Shown here: piece by piece, positions 35,328 to 43,486 of the stretch
Numbering within the stretch: the stretch's first letter is position 1
Layout: each line of letters starts with the position of its first letter
Assembly: GCA_900315835.1 (NCBI GenBank)
Contig: ONAR01000026.1
Coordinates: 1 to 43,961 of the forward strand
DNA: 43,961 nt
Source: an uncultured Prevotella sp.
GTDB lineage: Bacteria > Bacteroidota > Bacteroidia > Bacteroidales > Bacteroidaceae
Direction: 5' to 3'
Notes under the pieces: generated by a model
What the model was told of the DNA's origin: nothing
The model's input: only the letters and a program-made list of their open reading frames with translations
Databases searched by the model: none
Translations under genes and position numbers: made by a program

Positions 35328-35335
35328 TAACTTTG
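35328..35335 (+). promoter_or_regulatory. -7 element upstream of the fimbrillin-like gene
   Basis: TAACTTTG, 30 bases before the ATG pair at 35365/35368; no clear -33 TTG. Confidence 0.5.
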
Positions 35336-35364
35336 GCTTATCGTATAACCCTAACGACAACACG

Positions 35365-36246
35365 ATGATGAAGAGAACCTATCTTGTATTACTCACCACC
35401 CTACTCGGCCTCGCCCTCGTCTCCTGCCAACAGGCTGTCGTTGATGACGCCTCTGACGCCTCCTCCGAAGGTAAGATGACCGTCAACATCAACGTTGTGC
35501 AGTTTGAGCAGGTGCCGTTCAGCCAAGCCGCAGCACCGCAAAGCTCACGCGCCACCAACATCGATAGCATCGTCACCAAACTCTGCTTCGCCGTCTATTC
35601 AAGTGCCAGCGACACTCATCCGAAGACCATCATACAGCAGAAAGGCGACAGCGACTTCGGCAAAGCGACGTTCAAACTCGACAAAGGCACGTATTACCTC
35701 GTGGTGCTGGCCCATAAATCGACCATCGACCCCGACATGAGCAACATCAATGTCATCGACTTCAAACAGTACGTCACCGATACCTTCTACGCCTACGACA
35801 CGCTCACCATAGACCAAAGCCTCAACAAGGAACTCAAGCTCAGACGTGCGGTGGCGCGCTTTGAACTGAGCACCACCGACAACATCCCCGACTCCTGCAC
35901 CCGACTGCAGTTGGTGCTGAGCAATGTCTGCACCGCCTTCAACCCCGTCACCGGCTACGGCACCGCACCCGCCGAGAAGAACTATAGATCCAACTTTAAG
36001 TCGGGAGAAACTGGCAAGCCCTTCTCGTTTGGCCGTTGCTTCTTCCCGACAGCCGAGGACAGTAAGACTGACGTCACTCTCTCGCTCTACACCAACGAGA
36101 AGCAGACCTTCACCCGCACATTCCCCGACGTGCCTATCCGGCGCAACACGGTCACGCGCTACATCGGCCGCCTCTTCTCCGAGCAATTCCTCTCCGTCTC
36201 CATGCAGTCCGACGATGAATGGAATGTCAACACGGTGACGTTCTAA
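35365..36246 (+). CDS. FimB/Mfa2-type fimbrial anchor-like lipoprotein
   Basis: 293 residues from the ATG at 35365 (a second ATG follows at once); the longer frame from 35323 would overlap the promoter. Lipobox ALVSC. The mature part looks like a Bacteroidota fimbrillin or anchor: early strands KMTVNINVVQF, LDKGTYYLVVLAHKS near residue 115, LRRAVARFELSTTDNIPD near residue 165, and a C-terminal strand. It probably forms or anchors a surface fibre or acts as a surface lipoprotein. No fimbrial partners are adjacent. It converges with rpoD, the stops being nine bases apart. Confidence 0.65.
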   Translation: MMKRTYLVLLTTLLGLALVSCQQAVVDDASDASSEGKMTVNINVVQFEQVPFSQAAAPQSSRATNIDSIVTKLCFAVYSSASDTHPKTIIQQKGDSDFGKATFKLDKGTYYLVVLAHKSTIDPDMSNINVIDFKQYVTDTFYAYDTLTIDQSLNKELKLRRAVARFELSTTDNIPDSCTRLQLVLSNVCTAFNPVTGYGTAPAEKNYRSNFKSGETGKPFSFGRCFFPTAEDSKTDVTLSLYTNEKQTFTRTFPDVPIRRNTVTRYIGRLFSEQFLSVSMQSDDEWNVNTVTF

Positions 36247-36255
36247 GGGGAGGCT

Positions 36256-37125
36256 TTACCCCAAGTACTTCGCCAAGATATGGGCGTAGCCGCTGTTGCG
36301 TATCTTCTCGATGCTCTTCTCCTTAATCTGCCGCACGCGCTCACGCGTGAGACCGAGCTGAGCACCGATTTCCTCAGGTCCTTCCTCCTGACAGCCAATG
36401 CCGAAGCTCTTACGCAGGATGACCGTCTCGCGGGGTTTCAGCACCTTGGCGAAGATCTCCTTCAGGTCCTGATGCATCGACGCCTTGTCAACGGCATTGG
36501 TCAGCGTACGGTCCGACGACGGCAGCAGGTCGGCGAGGCTGTTGCTGTCCTCATCGTCGAAGGGCGCATCGATGCTCATGTGGCGGAGGTCGGCATTGAT
36601 GGCCTGCTCAATCTTATCGTGGTCGATATTCGTAATCTCCGACAGTTCCTCGGTCGACGGATTACGATGATGCTTCTGCTCAAACTTCTGTATCACCGTG
36701 TTGATCTTCGACAGCGCACCCACCTGGTTAAGTGGCAGGCGCACCATACGGCTCTGTTCGGCGATGGCCTGCAGGATGCTCTGGCGTATCCACCACACGG
36801 CATAGCTGATGAACTTAAACCCGCGGGTCTCATCAAATTTCTCTGCAGCCTTCACCAGTCCAATGTTGCCCTCATCGATGAGGTCGGTCAGCGACAGTCC
36901 CTTATGCTGGTACTGTTTGGCCACAGAAACGACGAAACGCAGGTTAGCCGCGACGAGTTTGTCCTTGGCCCGCTCGCCCTGCTTACCGCCACGCCGTATC
37001 TGTTCGGCCAAATTCTCCTCCTCAACGAGATTGACCATAGGAATGCGCGCTATCTCGCCTAAATAGCGGTCGAGCGCCTCACCCTGACGATTGGTGATGC
37101 TGCGTGAAATCTTTAGTTGTCTCAT
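36256..37125 (-). CDS. rpoD: Primary RNA polymerase sigma factor (short RpoD, sigma-ABfr type)
   Basis: 289 residues, the length of Bacteroidota housekeeping sigma, which lacks the long region 1.1 and non-conserved region of E. coli RpoD. Visible are region 1.2 (DRYLGEIARIPMVNLVEEENLAEQIRRG), region 2 (NLRFVVSVAKQYQHKGLSLTDLIDEGNIGLVKAAEKFDETRGFKFISYAVWWIRQSI, here cited as a position span, residues about 62-118), region 3 (near 150-185) and region 4 with LTRERVRQIKEKSIEKIR. It recognises TTTG/TAnnTTTG promoters, the type found repeatedly in this window. The RBS-like AAGAGGG precedes the ATG by seven bases. Confidence 0.95.
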   Translation of the reverse strand: MRQLKISRSITNRQGEALDRYLGEIARIPMVNLVEEENLAEQIRRGGKQGERAKDKLVAANLRFVVSVAKQYQHKGLSLTDLIDEGNIGLVKAAEKFDETRGFKFISYAVWWIRQSILQAIAEQSRMVRLPLNQVGALSKINTVIQKFEQKHHRNPSTEELSEITNIDHDKIEQAINADLRHMSIDAPFDDEDSNSLADLLPSSDRTLTNAVDKASMHQDLKEIFAKVLKPRETVILRKSFGIGCQEEGPEEIGAQLGLTRERVRQIKEKSIEKIRNSGYAHILAKYLG

Positions 37126-37351
37126 TTTTTTCCCTCTTAAACTAATGTCTAATCTTTATCCTGTTCATTTACTGCAAATTGCGTACCAAAGTAGCCCGTC
37201 TGCCGCAATTTCACTCCAGTGGCATGACATGGCAGCGGGCTTGTCACATTGTTAATATATATTAATCTATTGCCCTATCCTTTGGTGGTATGGACAAAAA
37301 GCATTAATTTCGCAGTCGCTTTCCGGTTTTACCGCGGAAGTCACTGTCTTT

Positions 37352-37425
37352 GTCGGCATAGCTCAGTTGGTTAGAGTATCACCTTGACATGGTGGGGGTC
37401 CTTGGTCCGAATCCAAGTGTCGACA
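37352..37425 (+). tRNA. tRNA-Val(GAC)
   Basis: GTCGGCA pairs with TGTCGAC as acceptor stem. The D-arm is GCTCAGTTGGTTAGAG, the anticodon stem TCACC-TTGACAT-GGTGG places GAC in the loop, and the T-arm contains GGTCCGAATCC. The length is 74 and the CCA is not encoded. Confidence 0.93.
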
Positions 37426-37434
37426 CTTCAAACA

Positions 37435-37470
37435 AAGCCAAGTTGCTGTTCATCGGCGCTTGGCTTTTTT
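37435..37470 (+). terminator. Terminator after tRNA-Val
   Basis: AAGCCAAG (37435-37442) pairs with CTTGGCTT (37459-37466), then a T-run to 37470. Confidence 0.85.
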
Positions 37471-37786
37471 GTTGTTCCGTATTCCCGGCGCACCCGATAA
37501 ACCCTGTGGATGCGTCTGTACCGGGCCAACTGTACATGGGTTGCTGTCGCAACTTATTTCTCACGCCGATTACGCCGATTTTGGATCCATTATGGCATTT
37601 TCCCACACATCAGCGCTTACGCAGATCTCGCAGATGGAGACACGCCCGCAACACCGGCAGCTGGTGGCCGGCACCAGGCCTGCCACTACACTGTCACCGG
37701 TGGCGTACATCACCACGGACATTATCGGGTGCGCCCAGTATGCCCCTTATGATGAGCCATTGCACTGTCTGGCGGAGGCCGTCGGC
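37471..37786. other. Gene-free stretch between tRNA-Val and hsdR
   Basis: No frame here looks coding. It contains short direct repeats (CGCCGATTACGCCGATT near 37564 and CGCAGATCTCGCAGAT near 37620) and small GC-rich inverted repeats. Its base composition resembles the dispersed repeat DNA at the left edge. The region next to a tRNA gene is a common integration site, but I see no duplicated tRNA 3' end within the window. Confidence 0.5.
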
Positions 37787-40700
37787 CTATGTGCCTGCGG
37801 GCCCTGGCTCTGCCGCCATGAGCAGCTCGCCATCTTCTTCCGGCAAGGTGTAGCGCTTGACAGCCTTGTCGGCCTCATACGGCGAGGCCGGCCCTATGAG
37901 GCCGTAGAACCTGTTGAACAAGGCTTTAATCTTGTCGAGGATGACAGCCTTCTTCTCCGCTCTGCCCGCATGCTGCTTAAACGGGTTGAGAGGGGGCATG
38001 ATGTCGGCGATGCCGGTACCCTCCGTCTGGACATAGCCATTGTCAAAGCTGTCCCTTATGAACTTGCGGGCGGGCGCGTCCTTCAAATGCTCGGTGCTGA
38101 TGATGTCGTTGATTTCTTCCTGCATCTTCTGGCGCACAAAGGTGTTCCAGTCGTCATCCACGTCGCTGCCCGGCGTGACAGACCGGACAAAAGCGTCGAT
38201 GAGCGCTTTCTTGTCGCGCATCTGCGGACTCGACTTGATGGCACGGTCGATGTCGCGAAGCGTCAGCTCACGGTCTTTGCCGTTCTGGCCCCTATACTTC
38301 CTGACGAGCGCCAGAATGTAGTCGATATTGATTTCCACCTGCTTGACAAGCTCCATCTCAAAGACGAGGTCGTCCTTGATCTTCTCTTTGTCGTGACCGC
38401 TTGGCTTCAGCTCCTGGTAGATGTCGTTGTACATACCGAGGTAGTCCTGCATGTCGCGCTCGCTGAGGAGCTCGTGGCCGGCAAACTGGTCAAAGGCCTG
38501 AAGGATGTTCAGCACGCGCAGCAGTGCACCGAAGATTTGGACAAACGCTTTCTTCTCCTCCTCACTGGCAATGACTTCGCCGGGGATGAACTTCCTCAGC
38601 AGCTCAACCAGCTCTTCGTAGCCCTTGACACGATGTCCTTTGTCGTCCTCATAGCCTTTATAATACTCCTCGTAGGTCTTCATCAGCACGAGGCCGCAGG
38701 CATCTTTGTTGCCAAACAGGGCAATGGCATCGTTGGTGGCCTTCTCCAGATTGCGGAAGCAGACGATGTTGCCGAAAGTCTTGATAGCGTTGAGAATGCG
38801 GTTGGTGCGGCTGTAGGCCTGCAACAGTCCGTGCATCCTGAGGTTCTTGTCCACCCACAGCGTGTTGAGCGTGGTGGCGTCGAAACCCGTGAGAAACATG
38901 TTGACGACGATGAGGAGGTCTATCTCGCGGTTCTTCATCCTGAGCGACACATCCTTGTAGTAGTTCTGGAACTTATCGGCCGAGGTGTCGTAGTTGGTGC
39001 CGAACATCGCGTTGTAGTCCTTGATGGCCGACTCCAGGAAGTCGCGGTCTACGGGCAGCATGCCGTTGGTGTCCTCGTTGTTCTCGTCCTCCATGCCGGT
39101 GCCGTCGTCCTCGTCGTTGACCCCATAGCTGAAGATGGTCGCCACCTTCAGCCCGCTGTGCTGACGCTTGAACTCGTTGTAATAGAGCTTGGCATACTCG
39201 ATGCTGGCCACGGCAAGAATGGAGTTGAAGCCGGTCATGCGCACCAGCCGCTTCAGCTCCTCCACCTTGCCTTGCTTCTTGGAAGAAGCGACCTCGTTGA
39301 CATTCAGCAGTTTGTTGAACACGAAGCTCTTGTCGTTGCGTTTGGTCTTTTGGTTGAAGTGCTTAATGATATATTCCGTGACGAGCCTGATGCGGCGCGG
39401 GTCCTTGAGGGCGTTGTCGGTGTCGATGCTCCACACCTCCCGGTTCTCAATGTCTTTCTTCTCTTTCATGGTGGAGACATACTCCACGCGGAAGGGCAGC
39501 ACATTGCGGTCGCGGATAGCGTCCACAATGGTATAGCTGTGCAGCTTGTCGCCGAAGGCCTGTGCGGTGGTCTTCAGATTCGGGTTTCCGCTTGTGCTGG
39601 CGTTCTGTGCGAAGATTGGGGTGCCGGTGAAGCCAAAGATGTAATAATGCCTGAACTTCCTGGTGATGAGCGTGTGCATGTCGCCGAACTGCGAGCGGTG
39701 GCATTCGTCGAAGATGAACACAATCTGCTTTTGCGTGATGGCCTTCACCTCGTCTTCACAGGCCTTGTTCTTCAGCATCGACGCGAGCTTCTGTATTGTC
39801 GTGATGACGAGCTTCTTCTGCGGGTCGCTGCTGGCCAACTGCCGGCGCAGGATATTGGAGCTGCTGTTGCTGTTGGCCGCGCCCTTCTCAAAGCGGTCAT
39901 ACTCCTTCATCGTCTGATAGTCCAGGTCCTTGCGGTCGACGACAAAGACCACCTTGTCGATGAAATCCAGCTGGGTGGCCAGCCGTGCCGTCTTGAAAGA
40001 GGTCAAGGTCTTGCCCGACCCTGTCGTGTGCCAGACATAGCCGCCGGCCTTGATGCCGCCTTCCCAATGGTAGTTGTGGGCGATGATGATGCGGTTGATA
40101 ATCTTCTCCGTGGCACAAATCTGATACGGACGCATGACCATCAGCAGCTGCTCGCTCGTGAAGATGCAGTATTTGGCGATGATGTTGAGAAGGGTGTGCT
40201 TGGCAAAGAAAGTGTTGGTGAAGTCCATCAGGTCAGAGATGGGTACATTCTGCCCGTCGGCCCACCACGACGTGAACTCAAACGAGTTGCTTGTATGCCT
40301 GCCCTGCCCCGGCTTCGGGTGCCCGCTGTTCTGCCTGACGTGGGCAAAGCGCGTGGTGTTGCTGTAATATTTTGTCTCCGTGCCGTTGGAGATGACGAAG
40401 ATCTGCACATACTGGAAGAGTCCGGTGCCGCTCCAGAATGACTCACGCTGGTAGCGGTCAATCTGGTTGAAGGCCTCACGGATGGGCACGCCACGGCGCT
40501 TCAGCTCCACGTGGACGAGCGGGAGCCCATTGACGAGGATGGTCACGTCGTAGCGGTTGTCACGCGTGCCGCCCTCGGGCGTGTACTGGTTGATGACCTG
40601 CAGGCTGTTGTTGTGAACATTTCTCTTGTCGAAGATGCGGATGTTACGCTGCTCGCCGTTGTCGAACAGAAAGGTCTGCACATTGTCCTCCTGTATCAGC

Positions 40701-40999
40701 CGTGTCTTTTCGACGATGCCATTGTTCTGATTGGCCAGGATGGTGGTGTAGAACCGCCTCCACTCGGAGTCGGTAAAGGTGATGCCGTTGAGCGCCTCCA
40801 TCTGGTGTCGCAGGTTGCTGATAAGGTCCTGCTCGGTGTGCAATGGCAGATATTCATAGGCCTGGCCTTGCAGCTGGTGGATAAAGGCTTTCTCCAGTGC
40901 GGCCTCGCTCTGGTATTGCGTCTCTGTCCGCGCCTCGGCCTGGTAGCTGGCCACGACGGTGGACTTGGGGTTTTCGATGACTATCTTGTTTTCAGTCAT
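37787..40999 (-). CDS. hsdR: Type I restriction endonuclease, HsdR subunit
   Basis: 1070 residues. The N-terminal nuclease domain has D151 and ELK (E165, K167) in DVTILVNGLPLVHVELKRRG, and the QxxxY motif QIDRY (Q179-Y183). The translocase carries HTTGSGKT (326-331), DECH (431-434), FTGTPIF, and later helicase motifs around VVNMFLTGFDATTLNTLWVDKNL and QAYSRTNRI. It cuts unmodified DNA after ATP-driven translocation, in complex with HsdM and HsdS. Its ATG overlaps the stop of the upstream DUF2442 gene (ATGA, 40999-40996), so translation is coupled. It is GC-rich, unlike hsdS and the small genes around it. No internal stop or frameshift is seen. Confidence 0.95.
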   Translation of the reverse strand: MTENKIVIENPKSTVVASYQAEARTETQYQSEAALEKAFIHQLQGQAYEYLPLHTEQDLISNLRHQMEALNGITFTDSEWRRFYTTILANQNNGIVEKTRLIQEDNVQTFLFDNGEQRNIRIFDKRNVHNNSLQVINQYTPEGGTRDNRYDVTILVNGLPLVHVELKRRGVPIREAFNQIDRYQRESFWSGTGLFQYVQIFVISNGTETKYYSNTTRFAHVRQNSGHPKPGQGRHTSNSFEFTSWWADGQNVPISDLMDFTNTFFAKHTLLNIIAKYCIFTSEQLLMVMRPYQICATEKIINRIIIAHNYHWEGGIKAGGYVWHTTGSGKTLTSFKTARLATQLDFIDKVVFVVDRKDLDYQTMKEYDRFEKGAANSNSSSNILRRQLASSDPQKKLVITTIQKLASMLKNKACEDEVKAITQKQIVFIFDECHRSQFGDMHTLITRKFRHYYIFGFTGTPIFAQNASTSGNPNLKTTAQAFGDKLHSYTIVDAIRDRNVLPFRVEYVSTMKEKKDIENREVWSIDTDNALKDPRRIRLVTEYIIKHFNQKTKRNDKSFVFNKLLNVNEVASSKKQGKVEELKRLVRMTGFNSILAVASIEYAKLYYNEFKRQHSGLKVATIFSYGVNDEDDGTGMEDENNEDTNGMLPVDRDFLESAIKDYNAMFGTNYDTSADKFQNYYKDVSLRMKNREIDLLIVVNMFLTGFDATTLNTLWVDKNLRMHGLLQAYSRTNRILNAIKTFGNIVCFRNLEKATNDAIALFGNKDACGLVLMKTYEEYYKGYEDDKGHRVKGYEELVELLRKFIPGEVIASEEEKKAFVQIFGALLRVLNILQAFDQFAGHELLSERDMQDYLGMYNDIYQELKPSGHDKEKIKDDLVFEMELVKQVEINIDYILALVRKYRGQNGKDRELTLRDIDRAIKSSPQMRDKKALIDAFVRSVTPGSDVDDDWNTFVRQKMQEEINDIISTEHLKDAPARKFIRDSFDNGYVQTEGTGIADIMPPLNPFKQHAGRAEKKAVILDKIKALFNRFYGLIGPASPYEADKAVKRYTLPEEDGELLMAAEPGPAGT

Positions 41000-41343
41000 A
41001 AGTGTTGGCGGGAGTTATGCGTTGTCTTGGAGCCATTAGGGGCTAATGGCTCTGCCACACAATCATGGCTTTGTGGTGCGAGTCTATAGACAGCCGAGTC
41101 CTCGGTGTCGGTAAGCGCGCAGAGGTGGTTGTCGTAAAACATCCCCTCCAAGTTGATGTCCTCGTCGAGGTCAGGCCAATGTATGTCTTTGCCGTTGACA
41201 ACGAAGTTCGCCAGTTGTGCCGGTGTTGCATGGCGGAAACCTCTCATCGTGGAGAGGTCATAACTGGCAGTCTTTCTCCCTTCGGTCATCGCAAAGAGTT
41301 GATGCCCGTCCAGCCAAACGCGAGTAATGTAAAGCTTATCCAT
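40996..41343 (-). CDS. DUF2442 protein, second gene of a DUF4160-DUF2442-hsdR unit
   Basis: 115 residues. The DUF2442 domain spans about 1-80: ITRVWLDGHQLFAMTEGRKT, MRGFRHATPAQLANFVVNG, DIHWPDLDEDINLEGMFY. The C-terminal 35 residues are polar and unstructured-looking. It overlaps the upstream DUF4160 gene by eight bases and hsdR by four. DUF4160/DUF2442 pairs occur together in many bacteria and are often suspected to be toxin-antitoxin modules; that role is not established here. The tight coupling suggests co-expression with the restriction subunit. Confidence 0.82.
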   Translation of the reverse strand: MDKLYITRVWLDGHQLFAMTEGRKTASYDLSTMRGFRHATPAQLANFVVNGKDIHWPDLDEDINLEGMFYDNHLCALTDTEDSAVYRLAPQSHDCVAEPLAPNGSKTTHNSRQHL

Positions 41344-41581
41344 GATTCTCCTCCTTAAAATAGTCTTTCCAGCGATCGATAATAATCGCCTTGTTCTCTT
41401 CTATAACAGATTCAATAAGCAATATATCATGTTTCTTAAAGCCATGATTATAGACTTGCTCTACTGGATCGACATTGTATTTAGCTTCATGACCATCTTT
41501 CAATACATGTATGTGGATGGGTGCATGGTCATTGCTGTAGAACATGAATCTGAACCCGAAGAAAATGAATATAGTAGGCAT
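41336..41581 (-). CDS. DUF4160 protein, suspected toxin partner of DUF2442
   Basis: 81 residues from the ATG at 41581: MPTIFIFFGFRFMFYSNDHA, then PIHIHVLKDGHEAKYNVDP and ENKAIIIDRWKDYFKEE. This is the canonical DUF4160 start and the conserved HxPxHxHV-like block. The longer frame from a TTG at 41626 would begin upstream of the promoter and is rejected. It overlaps the DUF2442 gene by eight bases. It is the first gene of the unit that ends in hsdR. Confidence 0.82.
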   Translation of the reverse strand: MPTIFIFFGFRFMFYSNDHAPIHIHVLKDGHEAKYNVDPVEQVYNHGFKKHDILLIESVIEENKAIIIDRWKDYFKEENHG

Positions 41582-41596
41582 TATGTTTCTTTTTTG

Positions 41597-41627
41597 CAAA
41601 TATAGCCATGTTTTTCCAAACGGCAAA
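41597..41627 (-). promoter_or_regulatory. Promoter of the DUF4160-DUF2442-hsdR unit
   Basis: Minus strand: TTTG (41627-41624), 19-base spacer, TATATTTG (41604-41597). The predicted start of transcription leaves a leader of about ten bases before the ATG at 41581. Confidence 0.75.
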
Positions 41628-41645
41628 GAGAAAAAGGGGAAAACA

Positions 41646-41677
41646 TTTGGCAGTTATCCAATAAATTCGTAGATTTG
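41646..41677 (+). promoter_or_regulatory. Promoter of the divergent mini-gene
   Basis: TTTG (41646-41649), 20-base spacer, TAGATTTG (41670-41677). It diverges from the DUF4160 promoter, with under 20 bases between the two -33 elements. Confidence 0.75.
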
Positions 41678-41697
41678 CAGAATAAGATATAGAAACT

Positions 41698-41823
41698 ATG
41701 GATTCACAGCTACATGCTTGCAAGCCCAACATTCATCTCGACATTGCCATCAAGGCCGCTCATGAGGGTGAATACTTTGAAAGCGATGACATCCACACGA
41801 TTATGAAAAGTCTTACGGAATGA
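41698..41823 (+). CDS. 41-residue protein with its own promoter, unrecognised
   Basis: ATG at 41698, TGA at 41821-41823. The product starts MDSQLHACKPNIHLDIAIKA and ends DIHTIMKSLTE; it is mildly acidic with no membrane segment. A consensus promoter lies 20 bases upstream and a perfect 11-bp hairpin 10 bases downstream, so it looks like a complete transcription unit. It is the only plus-strand gene inside the restriction island, opposite to hsdS and hsdR. I do not recognise the family; an antitoxin, an anti-restriction modulator or a chance frame over a small RNA are all possible. Confidence 0.5.
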   Translation: MDSQLHACKPNIHLDIAIKAAHEGEYFESDDIHTIMKSLTE

Positions 41824-41833
41824 GAAACATCAT

Positions 41834-41859
41834 TTGCAGGGTGCGGCTGCACCCTGCAA
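41834..41859 (+). terminator. Strong hairpin between the mini-gene and hsdS
   Basis: TTGCAGGGTGC (41834-41844) and GCACCCTGCAA (41849-41859) are perfectly complementary around GGCT. There is no T-run on either side, so it may be a bidirectional terminator or an RNA stabiliser. Confidence 0.6.
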
Positions 41860-41896
41860 GCGAATCATCCGACACCTAATCATAAACAATAGTTGG

Positions 41897-43006
41897 TCAT
41901 GACTTTCGTTTGAAGCTCAGCAACTGGTCACGATAATACTCGTATTGCTGACGCCGTGCTGCTATCTCTGCTGGTAGGCCGGTGGTGATGTCGTTCACCA
42001 AGCTCTCGAAGCGGTCGAGGATGGAGACAATGCGACGCTGAGTGGAGAGAGAGGGAAGGGGGATCTTTACAGCCTTAAGATTATTGTTATAAAGCCGCTT
42101 TATAGTTCCGCCTTCAAGTCGCCAATCTGCCACAGAATAAAAGTAATAAAGATATTTATTCAAGACTAATGATTCATCATTAGCAATCCACACGATATTT
42201 GAATCTTGGAAATAGGCTGGCTCCCCATCATAGATAACAGCACGCCCTATCGTTCCTGCAGCAGAGATAAGAACCTCTCCCTTTCGTGGAAAGGAATACT
42301 TTTGTTTGTATTCCTCATATAGTTCTTCAGAAATAAAGGCATCAGCCTTCTTGCCAAAGGTTCCTATCTTGTAGAAAGGTATGCATCCCTCGGCATTCGT
42401 TTGGTTTTTCATTATTCTCTTGCACATGCAGACTTCACCAATCTCTCCCAGCGTCTTCCATTCTACTTCATTCCTGCCCCCCCCACTTAGATGTTTGAAG
42501 CTCAGCAGCTGGTCGCGGTAATACTCGTATTGCTTACGTCTTGCTTCCAGCTCCGCTTCTAATTCCGCTTCTAACGAAGTAAAGCTGTCAAGGATGCGAA
42601 CGATCTCACGCTGAACGGGGATGGGTGGGACGGGGATAAGAAGGTTTTCAAGCACTTTATTGTCTAACGTAGGAATGCCTGCCCGCCTAACTTTAGATTT
42701 GAGATTTCTTTCGAGAGATTGCAATAAAAAGAATAGATATCTTTGCTCAAATGTAGAAACATGCGATAGGCAAAAACATCCATCCGAAGACCAAAATTCA
42801 TTTTTACAATATCCTACAGTGCCTGCGGATGCACCAACATCAATAATCATCACAGATTCAGCTTGCCGATTACCTTTGCAGTAATATCCAATTGGTTCAA
42901 TACCTCCATGAAAAACAGGGAAAGGTCCTCCTCCTGATAGTTCTTTCTTTGTAAGTCTCTTTCCTCTGAGAACCGTGCATACTTCTCCCAGCTTCTTATA
43001 CTCCAC
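41897..43006 (-). CDS. hsdS: Type I restriction specificity subunit HsdS (5' frameshift)
   Basis: 369 residues from a GTG at 43006. There are two target recognition domains, each ending in a helical spacer: ARRKQYEYYRDQLLSFK (residues about 155-171) and ARRQQYEYYRDQLLSFK (near the end). It sets the DNA sequence recognised by HsdM and HsdR. The expected beginning is in another frame: an ATG at 43052 encodes MNTIKELIEKYCP, and one extra A in CCCAAACGGGG (43011-43013) throws the frame to a stop. Translation of the rest would need the weak GTG or slippage. A run of eight G (C on the plus strand, 42477-42484) lies between the two domains. The two spacer repeats are also near-identical in DNA. Confidence 0.88.
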   Translation of the reverse strand: MEYKKLGEVCTVLRGKRLTKKELSGGGPFPVFHGGIEPIGYYCKGNRQAESVMIIDVGASAGTVGYCKNEFWSSDGCFCLSHVSTFEQRYLFFLLQSLERNLKSKVRRAGIPTLDNKVLENLLIPVPPIPVQREIVRILDSFTSLEAELEAELEARRKQYEYYRDQLLSFKHLSGGGRNEVEWKTLGEIGEVCMCKRIMKNQTNAEGCIPFYKIGTFGKKADAFISEELYEEYKQKYSFPRKGEVLISAAGTIGRAVIYDGEPAYFQDSNIVWIANDESLVLNKYLYYFYSVADWRLEGGTIKRLYNNNLKAVKIPLPSLSTQRRIVSILDRFESLVNDITTGLPAEIAARRQQYEYYRDQLLSFKRKS

Positions 43007-43052
43007 CCCGTTTGGGGCAATATTTTTCTATGAGTTCTTTGATCGTGTTCAT
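43007..43052 (-). pseudogene. hsdS: Out-of-frame 5' end of hsdS
   Basis: The ATG at 43052, three bases past the PIN gene stop, encodes MNTIKELIEKYCP, the usual opening of HsdS (…CPNGVEYKKLG). Removing one A from the AAA at 43011-43013 would join it in frame to EYKKLGEV. Confidence 0.8.
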
Positions 43053-43054
43053 CC

Positions 43055-43486
43055 TTAGTTGTTCTCGTCCTCGATAAACTGCTGGGCGTAGTCGATGGTA
43101 GAAACTACTTCAATATCCTTGCAGAATTTGAAATGCTTAATATTACTTGTGACAATCAGCTCGCACCCGGCAGCCTTCGCACACTCATACTGCAAGACAT
43201 CCTCAAAATCGGGGGCATCAACATTAAAAGCAGCGGAAACTTGGGCACTATCCATAGTAAGTACGAGTAGTCCTTCCAAATTCTCCCGTAGCACTTGGAT
43301 CATTTCTTTTTCAGTACGTCCCTTTTTAAGAATATATGCTGTGTTGGCAATTGTTAATAACGACACACAACCCTGTATGTCATTATTATCACATGCCGAC
43401 AATATGGAATTTGCACAGACAAAATTAGCTCTTACAGGTAGTGCCGCATCAAGTATGACGTTAGTATCTAAAAAGACTCTTTTCAT
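43055..43486 (-). CDS. PIN-domain ribonuclease (VapC-like toxin)
   Basis: 143 residues of PIN_3 type: KRVFLDTNVILDAALP (D7 and neighbours), the central acidic cluster DAPDFEDVLQYECAKAAGCELIVTSNIKHF, and a C-terminal helix. PIN toxins cleave tRNA or other RNA with four acidic residues and a metal ion. It overlaps the upstream small gene by four bases and ends three bases before the original hsdS ATG. It is thus the middle gene of an antitoxin-PIN-hsdS unit. Confidence 0.85.
   Translation of the reverse strand: MKRVFLDTNVILDAALPVRANFVCANSILSACDNNDIQGCVSLLTIANTAYILKKGRTEKEMIQVLRENLEGLLVLTMDSAQVSAAFNVDAPDFEDVLQYECAKAAGCELIVTSNIKHFKFCKDIEVVSTIDYAQQFIEDENN

Noticed and set aside
37352-37786. Integration site of an element at tRNA-Val
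   Set aside because: No repeat of the tRNA 3' end and no integrase is visible in the window, although the restriction island next to it is suggestive.
37460-40441. 993-codon open frame on the plus strand
   Set aside because: It is the antisense shadow of hsdR, rich in Val, His and Leu as expected from a GC-rich complementary strand, and lacks domains.
41582-41626. Fifteen extra residues at the start of the DUF4160 protein
   Set aside because: They would be encoded upstream of the transcription start predicted from the promoter at 41597-41627, and homologues begin at MPTIF.
43007-43052. Programmed ribosomal frameshift in hsdS
   Set aside because: CCC AAA CGG GGT is not a recognised slippery site with a following structure or stop; mutation or phase variation is simpler.
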